From NCBI GenBank assembly GCA_018873225.1, contig JAEILZ010000005.1, positions 3,782,001 through 3,846,000 on the forward strand: 64,000 bases of DNA, given 5' to 3'. A model generated the notes under the pieces. That model was not told the DNA's origin, did no database searches, and saw only the letters and a list, made by a program, of their open reading frames with translations. The position numbers and the translations under genes were made by a program. This DNA comes from [Phialemoniopsis] sp. UDSM-2020. Its lineage: Eukaryota > Ascomycota > Sordariomycetes > Thyridiales > Thyridiaceae. Below are positions 1 through 11,491 of this stretch, piece after piece (position 1 is the stretch's first letter; the number at the start of each line of letters is the position of its first letter).

Positions 1-1381
1 ATTATTGAGCACGACATCCACAAACTATCTCAGGGGATGGAGGTGGTGCTAGTTACAAAGGTCTTTGCAATCTCACAGGAGGCTAACGGAGGCTGGAGTC
101 AACGAGGTCCATCGGTACGCGAGCGGTGGCTGGATCCCCCAGTAGTTCGTCTTGGTGATGGCCACGGAAGCGGTGACTTCATCTCCATCGATTACTGAAG
201 AAATGCATCTCCAACAACATTCAAAGTATATGAAGAGCCGGAGCACTTATCACTTGCTATCGAGCTCCGGCTTCAAGACGCTGATCATCGTCCCTGGCCG
301 GGACCGCATCGGCCGGGAATTCACCCGTCACTCGCCGCTGGACACGCGTGTGTGTGGGTCGGTCGTAGAGATCACTAGCCATCGATCATTCAACAGGGTA
401 ATTAGGGTTAGTCGGCATCCCCACAGTGTACGCACGCACGCACTGGATGGAAAGAAGATTTTCTAAGATGGCATTGGCATATCTTCATGTCCTCTCTTTA
501 AAATCACCATCATCCAATTGCTCAAGTCCGTAGTGGATTTGACGGAACGCACGCATGCCCGCGGGGATGGTCCCGTCCCAATCCATGGATCCCGTGATGA
601 AAATGCGGCTCAAGGTCTCCGCCTGCAGCCGGGCACCGACAACAGCCGAATTCCCCACAACAATGCCCCGCATTCCGTGGCTGGCCTCTAAGCTTTACCC
701 CAAACCTTCCCATGATTCAAGGGAACCAAGGAGGATCGAGTGATTAAAAAGAGATAGCCTGTCAGATCTCCAGCGGTAAGCGGCAGCTCTGTCGGCATTG
801 GAACTGCTTTCCGCGCGAGGTTCACGCTAGACAGAGCATCAAGTTCGATGGATATCGCAACACCAAGTCAGCGCGTCGCTATGGCTGGCTGTCCTTGCGG
901 CGCATTGGTGGGCGGCGGCCGCTCATGGAGCATTACAAACAGGATGCAAAGCTCGAATGAATAATCCAAAAAATCGAGCAGGCTGATGCTACAAATGACG
1001 TCGCATGAAGGCTGGTCTCGTGGCTATCGACACCAACATCTTCTCTGAGTTAGGGCTTATCTCACATTACCATCCTTTTCCAATACGAAAAGCCGGACGT
1101 CCCGCTAGACAGACCACCAAAATTCAGGACCCAAGGCCGGTCGAGAGTGGGGCGGTCAGGATTCCGCTCGTTGTGATATGCTTTCCGCACCGCCGTCTCC
1201 GTGTGGAGCCATCCGCAAATAGCCGTCACACCCACCTCCAGCTGTCATTGTGACGACGTTAGAAAGAGACAAAAAGCTAGGCACGTTCCTACTAAGCCTA
1301 TGTAGAAATGCACCCGTGTCTGTATCTTTGTCGAACACTGTTGTGTGACTCTCAGCTCTGTGTTGTCACTGGGAACCAAAG
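1..1381. other. Left-edge stretch without a recognised gene
   Basis: Only short overlapping open frames occur on both strands here, the longest about 100 codons. None shows a recognisable domain, and no splice-linked set of exons could be built. The last few hundred bases are probably the promoter of the P450 gene that starts at 1382. No repeat or mobile-element end was noticed. Confidence 0.5.
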
Positions 1382-3157
1382 ATGGCAATCTTGACGTTTT
1401 TAGGGACGCCGTCCCTGTTGTCGACGATCGCGGTAGCGGTCATCATACTAGGCGGATATGTATGTTTCGCGACACAGTCAAAGACAACGAAAAGATAGTA
1501 CTAACAAATCTAGGGACTATGCGTCGTAATATACCGACTCTTCCTGCACCCGCTCGCGGGCTACCCGGGGCCCTTGCTCGGCAAGATCACAGCATGGAGG
1601 GACGTTTACCACGCGTATCAAGAAGACAAGCACCTTGACCTGTACGAGCTGCACGAGAAGTACGGACCCGTCGTCCGCTACGGTCCCAACACGCTCTCTT
1701 ACAATGACCCGACCGCCCTCAAGGCCATCTACGGCCACAAGTCAAACGTCCGCAAGTCCGACTTCTACCTCTCCTTCCCCGCGCGGCCGAACGCTTTCTC
1801 CACGCACACGGCTATCGACCGTACTGCCCACGCCCGCAAGCGCCGCGTCATGAGCCACGCCTTCTCCGAGGCTGCGCTCAGGGGCGTGGAGGAGTACGTC
1901 CTCGGGCACATCCGTCTCTTTATCCAGAAGCTGGCCGGCGGCGGAGACCCGGGCGCGCCAGTCACCTGGACCGAGCCCCGGAACGTCGCCAAGTGGAGCA
2001 CCTACCTCGGATTCGATGTCATGGGCGATCTCAGCTTCGGCCGGTCGTTTGAGATGCTCGAGGGCAACAATCAGGAGAACAGAGACGCGCCGATGCTGCT
2101 CGCGCAGGCGGCGAAACGGCACAACACGGTGAGTCGGATGTGATCTTGGTTGTGTAAACACCGTGAGTGCAATTACTGACAAAATCGTACATAGACTGGC
2201 CCGATGCCTTGGCTTCACCAGTCCGGTCTGGACCGGATCCTCTTTCGAAAGTTGAACCAGGACCGCGACCGTTATCTGGCTTTCAGTAAGAAGCAAGTCG
2301 GAGCGCGCATGAACAGCGACATCTTCAACTCGAGTCGCAAGGACTTCTTCTACTACCTCCTCAACTCGAAGGATCCGGAAACTGGCAAGGGTTTCGCGCA
2401 GAGCGAGCTATGGGGCGAGAGCAACACGCTCATCATTGCAGGTATGTTGCAGACTCGCTGAGAGATTAAATGAAGTTTCATGGGTGCTGACGTTACATGT
2501 GCTGAAGGATCCGACACCACATCAACAACAATGACCAGCACGATATTCTACCTCGCCCACAACAGGACGTGCCTCGAGCGCGCCTACCAGGAGGTCCGCT
2601 CCAAGTTCAACGCCGTCGAGGACATCCGCGCCGGGCCGGAGCTCAACTCGTGCGTCTACATCCGCGCCTGCCTCGATGAGGCAATGCGCATGTCCCCGCC
2701 CGTCGGCGCCATCCTGCCCCGAACGGTGCTCGACGGCGGCCTCGAGATCATGGGCCGCAAGGTCCCCGCCGGAACCGGCGTCGGCTGCCCCATCTACGCC
2801 ATGCACCACAACGCCGACTTTGTCGAGGACCCTTTCGTCTATCGGCCCGAACGCTGGGTCGAGGGCGAGTACGCGACCGAGGACTCGATCAAGAAGCTGC
2901 ACAGCGTGTTCAACCCCTTCAGCATCGGTCCGCGTGGCTGCATCGGTAAGCCGATGGCGTATATGGAGTTGACGATTGGCGTGGCGAGGTTGGTCTGGAG
3001 TTACGATATGCAGCTCGCCTCGGGAGATCTGGGACGGATCGGAGAGGGTGATCCTAGTCTGGGCAAGGGGCGGGAACGTGCTGACGAGTTCCAGATGCGT
3101 GATATCTTTGTGAGCAAGGTTGATGGCCCGTACGTGAGCTTCAAGCCGAGGTTTTAG
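1382..3157 (+). CDS. Cytochrome P450 monooxygenase, 529 aa, four exons
   Basis: Microsomal P450 that would insert oxygen into a small hydrophobic substrate using electrons from NADPH-P450 reductase. Exons read 1382-1459, 1514-2128, 2195-2441 and 2508-3157, with GTATGT/GTGAGT donors; all junction phases agree. Residues 9-45 are hydrophobic, as in an ER anchor, followed by a proline-rich hinge (HPLAGYPGP). The I-helix motif AGSDTT lies at about 313-318, the K-helix ExxR at E371/R374, PERW follows, and the heme loop FSIGPRGCIG puts the ligand at C458. All key residues are present, so it should be active. The general look is that of fungal P450s for secondary metabolites or aromatics, but the substrate cannot be read from sequence. 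No backbone synthase lies nearby, so cluster membership is not supported. The first exon was added because it supplies the missing anchor. Confidence 0.93.
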
Positions 3158-3490
3158 GTAGGCGATGTGAGGAGCTTTGGAGCAGAATGAGTAGGGGGGA
3201 TAGCTCAGGCAGAATCCCTTGCATCTCGGTCTGGGTAGGGAAAGGATGTCTTGTGGATAGCCGAGCGTTTGGCGTCATTAGCAGTGGAAGTAATGTAAAT
3301 TAGCTTCAGAGCTTCTACCTTGAGATTCGCTATATATATGGCACGTATTGTACAGGATGACAAAAGGACTCTCCCTAAGACGAAAATAGCAGCCGACCCA
3401 TCAAACTTTTGCCTTGTAACCCGGGAGTTCGAGCTTGGGGTGGAACATTCCGTCTCAGAATGTAACGCGACCAATCTTGTTCACACCAGA
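3158..3490. other. Convergent 3' intergenic gap
   Basis: About 330 nt between the 3' ends of the P450 (plus) and the membrane protein (minus). I see only presumed 3' untranslated sequence and no further gene. Confidence 0.6.
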
Positions 3491-6006
3491 TCATTCGCCA
3501 TATTCCCTGTCAGCTTTTATCGAGCACTGCTCAGGTCTGTTCTTCGTATTATGAGGGTCTCTGTGCCGGGCATCCCCAAATCGTAATTGCAGCAATCGCT
3601 GCGCCGTATTGATATCGCCATCTTTCCCTTCACTGTCCAGAGCTTCAACCCACCCAACTTGCCTGAGAGGATTCCATTTCCGGATACCAGCCGAGGCATT
3701 CACAATGCTTCCTTCACCGGTAGCTGCTGGCCTATCCGAGTTCAGCCCGAGAGCTAGGAGTTCTGGTATGCTGTCCCACGCATCACTCGTCTTGCGATAT
3801 ATGAGCACAACACCCAGATGGATCAATGCGATAAGGGTGTGTAACACAAGCACCGCGACGCTAAGTCTGTCGAACCACCCAGATACCCTCATTGCGAAGC
3901 CATGAAGCGACACGTCCATGGTCATTTGTACCAGATTCGTTGCGTTGGGATGACGAAACACCTCTCGGGCATCGCCCTTGCGCACCAGTCTCCGGGCTCG
4001 GTCATCAGTCATCTCACTACACAGGGGCTCGAGCATGGCGCTGTAGTTGCTCGTTCTGTAGCTCGTGGATCTTGACAAGCCATCTACCACTATCGTGGCG
4101 AGTGCCACCTCCAAGGCTGCCGTAGTATATGCGTCGCCAAGTCCGGTATTTGCAACTTGATTCAGGATACTCTCCATGGTGCTCTGATTGAACAGGTCGG
4201 ATGTCGACCCCAGAACCGACTGAGGAACTTTTGGCTGCAAAGCCGCGAGCCAAGCATTCGTGACGTTGATCCGTCTCCAGGTGCCATCGTTCTCGGGTGC
4301 AAACCTGGCCCAGCTGAAATCGATGTCGTCCAGTTCAAAGTCTACGAGAGCCCGGCTTTGATCGATAGTGAAGTTGTAAAGATTCGATCGGGAATCTGCC
4401 TTGATCATGGACAATCCCTTGGTCCAACGTGCATCGACGGAACATGGTTGGAGGGCCCATTGGGTGAGGTTGTTCCTCTGGCGGCGTGGGCTCATGAGGA
4501 TAATACCTACCGAGCTGGACTGATTGGCATCTGGTGGAATATGGACGCTCGTAGCTATAATGGCATCGTCTGGAAGTGAGCTGTTCAGATTCTCCACCAG
4601 CTTGGCTCTGATGGCCTTTGTCACATCGACGTATTGAAACCACATTATCCACTGTTGGTCTGGCGAGGCTTGTTGAAACCGTAAGGCATACTCAGGAAGC
4701 ATCGGAAACTTCAAGTCCACGGTCGTTTCGTTTGCGAGAATGTGAACATCGTCATTACACACAACACGCGCTGCTGGCAGCTCGTTCACCACTTTTACCG
4801 TCCGGTCATTGGAGTAACTCAGCAATCGAGGTTGAGGATTCGACCATGAAGCATGCAGCGTGAGGTAGTCCAATGCATTCCTCCACACCATATACATGGC
4901 ACCTTGAGTAATGGATGACGGAGCATGACCGGTCATCGCCCATGTCTCCACCTCGACAGACCAAGGAAGCCGAGCCCGAGCGTAGACATTCTTCCGCAGC
5001 TGAGCATCCTGAATCTGGAAAGAGACCTTTGAGTCACCAGCTCCTATCTTCCAGTTTCTAAATGTTTCGAAGATGGGCCGATAGCCATTGGCAATGCAGT
5101 CAGACCGATCGAGCCAACGCCCAGCGCCGCAGTGCTGATATTCAAAATCAGGGGCGTCAAGCTTGCTCGGCCACATCTCTTCTCGGGATCCTGGGAAATG
5201 ACTATCAATCGCGCTGAATTCGTCTAAGTGGACGATGAGGCTTACCATTGAGCCAAAAGAACCCACCGCCAGAGTCCCAGTCGACTTCTCGCGGGATCAT
5301 CAACACGGCGCTGGCGGGTCCGGCCAACAAAGCAATGCCACCAGAGATGAGCAACAAAGCAGTGATACCCAGTTTTCTGAGTCCATGCAGTTCGGAACGA
5401 AGAGTTGGTCCCCAGAAGTCTGCAGACCAGAAGTAGCTGGCCATATACGTCAAGTTAGTCATCACTCATCCGGACATATCCTGCTGGGACATATTGTAAC
5501 GACTAGGTATCGCGCCAATTCATACCTCAGTGTGGTGAAAGAAAAGCCAGCCCCCATCCATCCAAGAGGTAGCCCAGCTCCGAAACCATTTCGTTCCTCA
5601 GCACGTGAAAGACAACTGTTGACATACTTGCCACAATGAGAAGTTCTTGGGCCTTTGCGCAGACTTGCAGGACGCCTTGTTTGATGTCATCCTGGTCCTC
5701 CGGACCTTGCAGCTCGTTGCCAATAAAGAATCCCAAACAATTGATGACAACAAGTATGATCGAGACGAATGACGGAAGAACATGAACTCCGCCCCGAGAC
5801 AAGGCGGACCCGAGAGAGGTCTTGATCAAGGGCTTTGGCTTTTCTGGACCCGACGTTATTGTGAGTATCCCCAGACCGACTGCTCGAATCAACGACTCGA
5901 ATTTGTTCGCGCCCCCTCTCCACCACCCCCCGAAGCTTTGTATAAGGGGCCTCAAGGACATGCGGAGGCCCCGATGTCGTTGCGGGGGTACCGCCGTTGC
6001 TGTCAT
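3491..6006 (-). CDS. Large fungal integral membrane protein (DUF3176-like), reading frame broken by one missing base
   Basis: Resembles a fungal family of about 700-800 aa membrane proteins of unknown function (probably DUF3176): N-terminal membrane segments, a long extracytoplasmic region with many N-glycosylation sequons, and a last membrane segment followed by the typical SDAWDS..ELLALGLNS motif. Exons on the minus strand are 6006-5526, 5436-5246 and 5190-3491; the second junction restores FWLNG-SREEMW exactly in frame. Exon 1 starts in one frame (FHVLRNEMVSELG) but continues in the next (GAGFSFTTL), and the donor only works in the second frame. The switch falls at a run of three C (5573-5575, plus strand), where one more C would repair it. 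With one added base the exons total 791 codons, otherwise intact. It is either a recent pseudogene or a homopolymer error in the assembly. Confidence 0.8.
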
Positions 6007-7477
6007 TGGGATCGCTTGGTCTTTTCGCTTGTTGTCTCAATACGGTATCTTAGGCATAAGCTGAAGAAGGAACACAAAATCAGGACACTGCAAGCTTAGC
6101 TTCAGAGTGTTCAGACTACTCTCGTAGATTTATGGAAGGACAACGGGACAGTCTGTCGGAAAGTTGTGAGCCGCAGCCTGATGGCCGGGGTACAAAAGAA
6201 TTGCACCTTCTGTCAGCTTCTGGAAGACAACCCACTGGTTGCCTTCCTGCACACTCAATTGGCTGTAACCTTCAGCCACTCTAATTTAAGCAGCATAGAA
6301 AATAGGGACTAGGCTGCAGGTACGCGTGGAATTACGGAAAGCCCCCAATGCCCACGCATAGTCAGCCAACATGTGCTGTTCGAATCTTCAGCTCGAAACT
6401 TTCTGTCGAATGATATGGATGGCGCGTCTCATTGAAAATGAGCATACGCATCACCCGAGAAACAAGCAATAAGGCTACACATGAGCTGGGCGTAACTGTG
6501 GGGTTCGCCACCCATGGAGTTCTTGGCAATCACCTTCGAAAAGGGGTACAAACCCTTCAAAAATGGTGAAAAGTCTTTGCATTGAGTGAGGTGACGGAAG
6601 CCTTCGACAATGCGGCTCTATCTTGATTTGAGGCCCGTGATAACAGAAGCGCATCCTATAGTCCTTGTTCCCATTCGAGATTTTCCAAGTCCATCTCAGT
6701 GTTCCATTAGCCTGTGCAGCTCAACATTGACCGTTTCACATTTGATTTTCAGTGCTCAAACAGAGTACCATCTTATATTCAATTTTCTTGGGTGCAATGA
6801 GGCAAAAGCTAGGGCTCATTTTGATCGGGATGATGAACAGTACAAACAAGTCCTGTCCCTGGCGTAAGCAACCAATTTCATGCGACTTCGTCTCTTACAC
6901 CGAGAGTTGAGACTTGCTTCCTTCCCAACTGATGTCACCGGATCTAAGATCCTAATCCTTTCCATTGCCATTACCATCGACACCTGCTGTCTGGCTTTGC
7001 TTCCCCTAGTCGACGAAGTCCTGTTGCTTTCAGGATACTGGTGCCACCAAAGATTAGGTGGGCGTTTCCGCTTCTCCCAGATCTTGACAGGCAAGCTGGG
7101 CTGGACCGGCTCAGCATCGAATACAGTTTTTGACCAGAATTACACGGCCTGGCATGTTCTAACATCATTGAAAAGGACAGGCCGGGCTGATTTGAACTTG
7201 CGCATATGTACGCAGTGATGGCCTAGAACGGTTGGCGCTGTCGGAAACTGGTGTGGTCGATGGCGCATATTGCACAAGAATGGGACATCAAGATGTGATA
7301 TTGCGTCTTCACCTCCGCACATCCAACAGGCCTACACCAAAAATGAGGGGAGGTCGAAACGCACGCACATGAAGCCTTTACCACAAGTATAAAGCGATAC
7401 AGAATACTCCCTTATACAATTGCCAGTCGTCTCAGATACATGCGATCTGCTTGCTTCTCTGACACATTGTCTGAACA
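6007..7477. other. Intergenic region between divergent genes
   Basis: About 1.47 kb between the membrane protein (minus) and the luciferase-like monooxygenase (plus). Small open frames at 6610-6867 and 6880-7218 have no recognisable domain and lie opposite equally good frames on the other strand. Apart from a TATA-like element near the right end I see nothing. Confidence 0.5.
7388..7394 (+). promoter_or_regulatory. TATA-like element upstream of the luciferase-like monooxygenase
   Basis: TATAAAG, 84 nt upstream of the ATG at 7478. Position and sequence fit a fungal TATA box. The assignment rests on these alone. Confidence 0.45.
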
Positions 7478-8653
7478 ATGGCAGCAGTATCCCTGCGAGA
7501 AGGCGGCCCCGCGCTTAAAGGGCCGTTCGACTCGGAGGACAGCCCCCTTAGCCGCGCGGCGAGACAGCCACTGCTGCTGGGCGTTTTCCTAGACCTGCTC
7601 GACGCTAAAAAGTCAAGCTTTCCCTCAAGCAATAGCTGGACCTTCGACTACAATGTCGATATCGTGCGCAAAGCCGATGATCTTGGCTTTGACATTGCTT
7701 TCAGCCGCACGCAATGGCTTCCAAAGGGAGGCTACGACGGCGAGGCGTCTTTGGATGCCTTCATCGCCCTCGGAGCCATGGCTGCGGTGACAAAGAACAT
7801 CCTGCTCATATCAACGATCCACGTCCTGTACGGGCCGCTCCATCCCCTCCACATTGCCAAGTACGGAGCTACGCTAGACCACATCTCCAAGGGCCGCTGG
7901 GGCATCAATATTGTGACCGGGCATCGCTCGATCGAGCATCAGATGTTTGGCTGGAACCGCATTGAGCATGATAAACGATATGAGATGGCCGGGGAGCTTT
8001 TCGACGTGGTGAACAGCCTCTGGGGCGAGACCGAGAACCTCACATACGAGGGTCGTGTGTCTCCCTGGAAGCTCGAGAACGCATGGATCACGCCAAAGCC
8101 TCTCTACGGAAGACCGGTGTTGGTCAACGCCACGGGGTCTCCAGCCGGCATTGACTTTGCAGTGCACTACTCCGATTTGGTCTTCATCACGTCACCCGGC
8201 GGAGCCCACATCGACAGTGCCCTGGAGACGCTACCTGCTCACATCACCAAGATCAAAGAAGCCGCTAAAGCCGTGGGTAGGACGGTGAAGATTCTAATCA
8301 ACCCTACCATCGTCTCCAGAGACACGGCCGAGGAGACAGATACTTACCTGCGAAACATCGTGAGCGGCATGGAAGATATCAAACAGGATGTGAAGTTTGG
8401 TTTCGCCACATACGACAGCGACGCGCACGCATGGCGTGGGCGGAAAGATGCGTCGCAGAAGCAAGGCTACGGTCTCGGTGGCAATATCGAGATCATTGGT
8501 ACGCCAGAGGAGGTGGTGGAGAAGCTCGCGGCCCTGCACCGCATCGGCATCGATGGTGTCCAGCTTGGCTTTTATGACTGGAAGATTGATCTAGACCACT
8601 TTGCAGAGAAGGTTCTGCCGCTACTCAAAGAAGCAGGTTTGCGCGTGGACTAG
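7478..8653 (+). CDS. Luciferase-like flavin monooxygenase, 391 aa, intronless
   Basis: A member of the bacterial-luciferase fold (two-component FMNH2-dependent monooxygenases; relatives include dimethyl-sulfone monooxygenase SfnG, pyrimidine oxygenase RutA and nitrilotriacetate/dibenzothiophene-sulfone monooxygenases). Features seen: N-terminal GVFLDLL strand, FSRTQWLPKGGYDGEASLD, the STIHV barrel strand with LHPLHIAKYGATLDHIS, the flavin-phosphate region WGINIVTGHRSIEHQMFG, HDKRYEMAGELFDVV, and a C-terminal IIGTPEEVVEKL plus GVQLGFYDW. Length is normal. There is no signal peptide, so it should be cytosolic and need a separate flavin reductase, which is not nearby. The single exon contrasts with multi-exon neighbours and suggests a bacterial ancestry. 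The DAL5/Liz1-type transporter just downstream could import its substrate. The ATG at 7478 sits 84 nt after a TATA-like box. The exact substrate is unknown. Confidence 0.92.
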   Translation: MAAVSLREGGPALKGPFDSEDSPLSRAARQPLLLGVFLDLLDAKKSSFPSSNSWTFDYNVDIVRKADDLGFDIAFSRTQWLPKGGYDGEASLDAFIALGAMAAVTKNILLISTIHVLYGPLHPLHIAKYGATLDHISKGRWGINIVTGHRSIEHQMFGWNRIEHDKRYEMAGELFDVVNSLWGETENLTYEGRVSPWKLENAWITPKPLYGRPVLVNATGSPAGIDFAVHYSDLVFITSPGGAHIDSALETLPAHITKIKEAAKAVGRTVKILINPTIVSRDTAEETDTYLRNIVSGMEDIKQDVKFGFATYDSDAHAWRGRKDASQKQGYGLGGNIEIIGTPEEVVEKLAALHRIGIDGVQLGFYDWKIDLDHFAEKVLPLLKEAGLRVD

Positions 8654-9332
8654 GCTGTCAGATGGACTGGGGATAGGCTCAAGAGCTGAATCTAAGATAC
8701 TCCCTGGATTTCTCAACTTTCTCTGCGGTCATTGCGGGAGCAGCATAGACTAAGTGCGAATTGTTATCAAGACCATTATGTTGTGATGATGGGGAGCAAG
8801 GTTGATACCCTGTTTGGGGAAACACGTCCGCGTCACGCGAAACACGCACATATGACACAAGCAACCACTAGCCCCCACGAGATGGCCGCCACCTTTATCT
8901 TCTCTACTGCATGTCAACCCCCCCGGCAATAACACCATATCCTGCCCCGCTAAGAGAAGACAACGTTGGAGAGAAGGCCTTGATTTGCAAGGCATTTGCC
9001 GAGCCTCAGCTCCGGCCGCCACGCGCCTTGTCCACTTCCCTAGTGTCCCCGGTGCCGCACCACCGGACGATTCCTTGCCTATCGGGAGGTATTCATACAA
9101 TGGGGTCATTCGCCCCCTTGGTGCTGCCACGAGATAATCCTCCGCTCTGGCCAAATCACATCAACGGGTATGCGATCGCGCAATGGGGAATCTCTGAGAG
9201 TGGCTGTCCGTATATGAAGATGCCGTGTAACCTATTTCTGTGCTGTGTGTACCTTTGACTACATCAAACACTATATCTCTATTGCTGAGGTATTAGTACG
9301 TTTCTTTAACGGCAAAACCAAGACACGGCATC
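8654..9332. other. Tandem intergenic gap
   Basis: About 680 nt between two plus-strand genes, presumably the 3' region of the monooxygenase and the promoter of the transporter. No credible coding frame was found. Confidence 0.55.
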
Positions 9333-11062
9333 ATGACTACCATGGTCAAGCGAAAATGGTGGAGTATCCAGTGGTTTTCGGCCGATGATACGAATGAGGA
9401 TCGTAGATTTCTGATGAAACTGGACATGATAATGATTCCCTTCCTACTTCTCACATACTGGGTGAAGAACCTGGACCAAAACAACCTCAGTATGTACTCG
9501 GCGTTTGTCTCAAACCTAGGGGAGAACCATGCTGACTTCTATAAGACAATGCTTACGTTGCAGGAATGAAGGAAGAACTCGGATTCTATGGCAACGAACT
9601 CATCCAGTTACAGACGATGTACATTGTCGGCGCCGTGCTTGGGCAATTGCCTTTCTTATTCCTCTTCACCTATCTTCCTATGCACTGGGTTCTTCCGGGC
9701 ATGGATGTAGGATGGGGCATATTCACCTTGCTGCAGTACCGTGCCAACTCATTTGGCGAGATGATGGCGTATCGCTTCTTTGTTGGGTGGTTTGAGGTAT
9801 GACAATCCGCTTCGAGCGAAGTCGATGAGAGTTACAGACTAAAAAACCCCTAGGCTGCATACTTTCCGGCTGTTCATTACGTTCTTGGTAGGAAGAAGAC
9901 CCCTGTTACATGTGCGACGAGAGTTTAAGCTAATCATGTGTAGGATCCTGGTATCGCCGACATGAGATCAGTCGCCGGGGCGGGATATGGTATCTCGGCG
10001 TGCCCATTGGCACTCTTACTGCCGGTCTCGTCCAGGCTGGTGCAACCCAAAGACTCGAAGGGGTTAATGGGCTATCGGGCTGGAGGTGAGTAGCATTCCT
10101 TTTCGTTAGAGAGTTCATCAGATACTCACATGTAACTATCGTAGGTGGATGTACATCATCTGCGCCATTATTACTATCCCAATCGGCATCATTGGCTACT
10201 TTATCATCCCAGGCACAATCGAACAGCCTAACCGGTGGGTGTTGAGCGACAAGGACCTTGAGATCGCGAAACGGCGCCTGGAACGTAACGGCCATGTCAC
10301 CCAGGGCAAGCTCAAGCTCCGCCACGTCAAGGAGATATTCCTCAGCAAGCACTTCTACATTGTGGTCCTGGTCGACATGCTCTTCTGGAATGCCGGTGCC
10401 AACACCGGCGCGTTCCTCCTGTGGCTCAAATCTCTACAGCGGTACAGCTCGCCCAAAACCAACCAATTCGGTACTTTACCCTCCGCGCTCGGCATCTTTT
10501 ACACGCTGTTCGCAAACTTCTCTTCGGACTTGCTCTGGGGCCCTGCGTGGGGCATTACGTTTGCATCGGGCTACAATGCCGTGGCGATGGTCATCCTGGT
10601 CATCTGGAACGTGCCGGAGGGCGCAAAGTGGTTCGCCTTTTGTAGCACGTCTTGGTCGTATGCCTTGTCTAGCGTGTTGCATGGATGGGTGAACAATATC
10701 CTGAGAGACTCCCCAGAGACCAGGGGCTTTACCCTCGTGTTTATGAACATCATGGCACAGTCATCGACGGCTTGGTAAGTGTGATCTCGGTGAATTCTTG
10801 GTCGGATCTTTGCTTACATGTTTCTACGTACAGGACGGGGTTGCTTGCATATCCAACAGTGCAAGCACCACGATTTCCTCACGGCTTCGCATTCTCCCTT
10901 AGTTGTGCGCTTTGCCTCATTGTGGGCACACACATTTTGAACCTCTACATGCAGCACAAAGAGTCGGTCTCCCTCTGTTTACAGCAACCATTGAATTCTA
11001 CTGATGATAGGACTTCGATACAGAAAGCAAAAGATCGAACAGCTGCAGGTCGAAGAAACTGA
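9333..11062 (+). CDS. MFS transporter of the anion:cation symporter type (DAL5/Liz1 family), seven exons
   Basis: Plasma-membrane proton-coupled symporter for a small organic anion or vitamin-like compound (the family includes allantoate, nicotinate and pantothenate carriers). Exons: 9333-9489, 9546-9796, 9854-9887, 9944-10085, 10145-10774, 10834-10962 and 11011-11062; phases agree throughout. The acceptor at 9545 was chosen because it restores the family motif NNAYVAGMKEELG. Other landmarks are LDQNNL after TM1, RFFVGWFEAAYFPAVHYVLGSWY across exons 2-4, the central loop around PNRWVLSDKDLEIAKRRLE, and TM12 ending in NLYMQHKE. The last intron is uncertain: read-through to the same stop gives 480 aa instead of 464. 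A coding-looking tail in another frame reaches 11216 but could not be joined with a normal splice site. It lies beside the luciferase-like monooxygenase, so joint uptake and oxidation of one substrate is plausible. Confidence 0.88.
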
Positions 11063-11491
11063 TACTAGTGATAGAGAAGGATCGACTACCAATAAGCAGT
11101 CGGATGTGTACGTGCAGCCGTTGGTGACGGACTCCTTCCCTCAACTTCAGGAGAATTCTGTCCAAGGGGGTCATAACCATACGGCGATTTCTCACGAAAA
11201 CCCGTCGAAACTATGAAGAGCATGATCTAGAAGAACAAGCGGAGAGCATCAAAGTGTCGGCCTGGTCGCACAACATCTTTCGCCGCTGAAAAGTTCTAGA
11301 TCCGTGGACCTACAGTACATGAGCCTCTTTTTGGATAGAAGCAATTCTAGATTTTGTATAGACCCCTAGCATACACTATCATTACGGTCATCAACATCCA
11401 ACTTCCTGCCACACATGCTCAGGGTATTGTCCTCCCTTGGACAAAAGCTTCGTGTGGCGGAAAAATGGCGACGTGGCGCGATAGATGCCAT

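Noticed and set aside
152..466. A 104-codon plus-strand frame near the left edge
   Set aside because: No domain, no splice partners and no sign of selection visible; likely random.
6361..6400. A GTTCGAATC string like a tRNA B box
   Set aside because: No matching A box or cloverleaf arms could be paired around it.
9564..9796. A CAG acceptor at 9563 for exon 2 of the transporter
   Set aside because: It deletes the conserved NAYVAG motif; the acceptor at 9545 keeps it and stays in phase.
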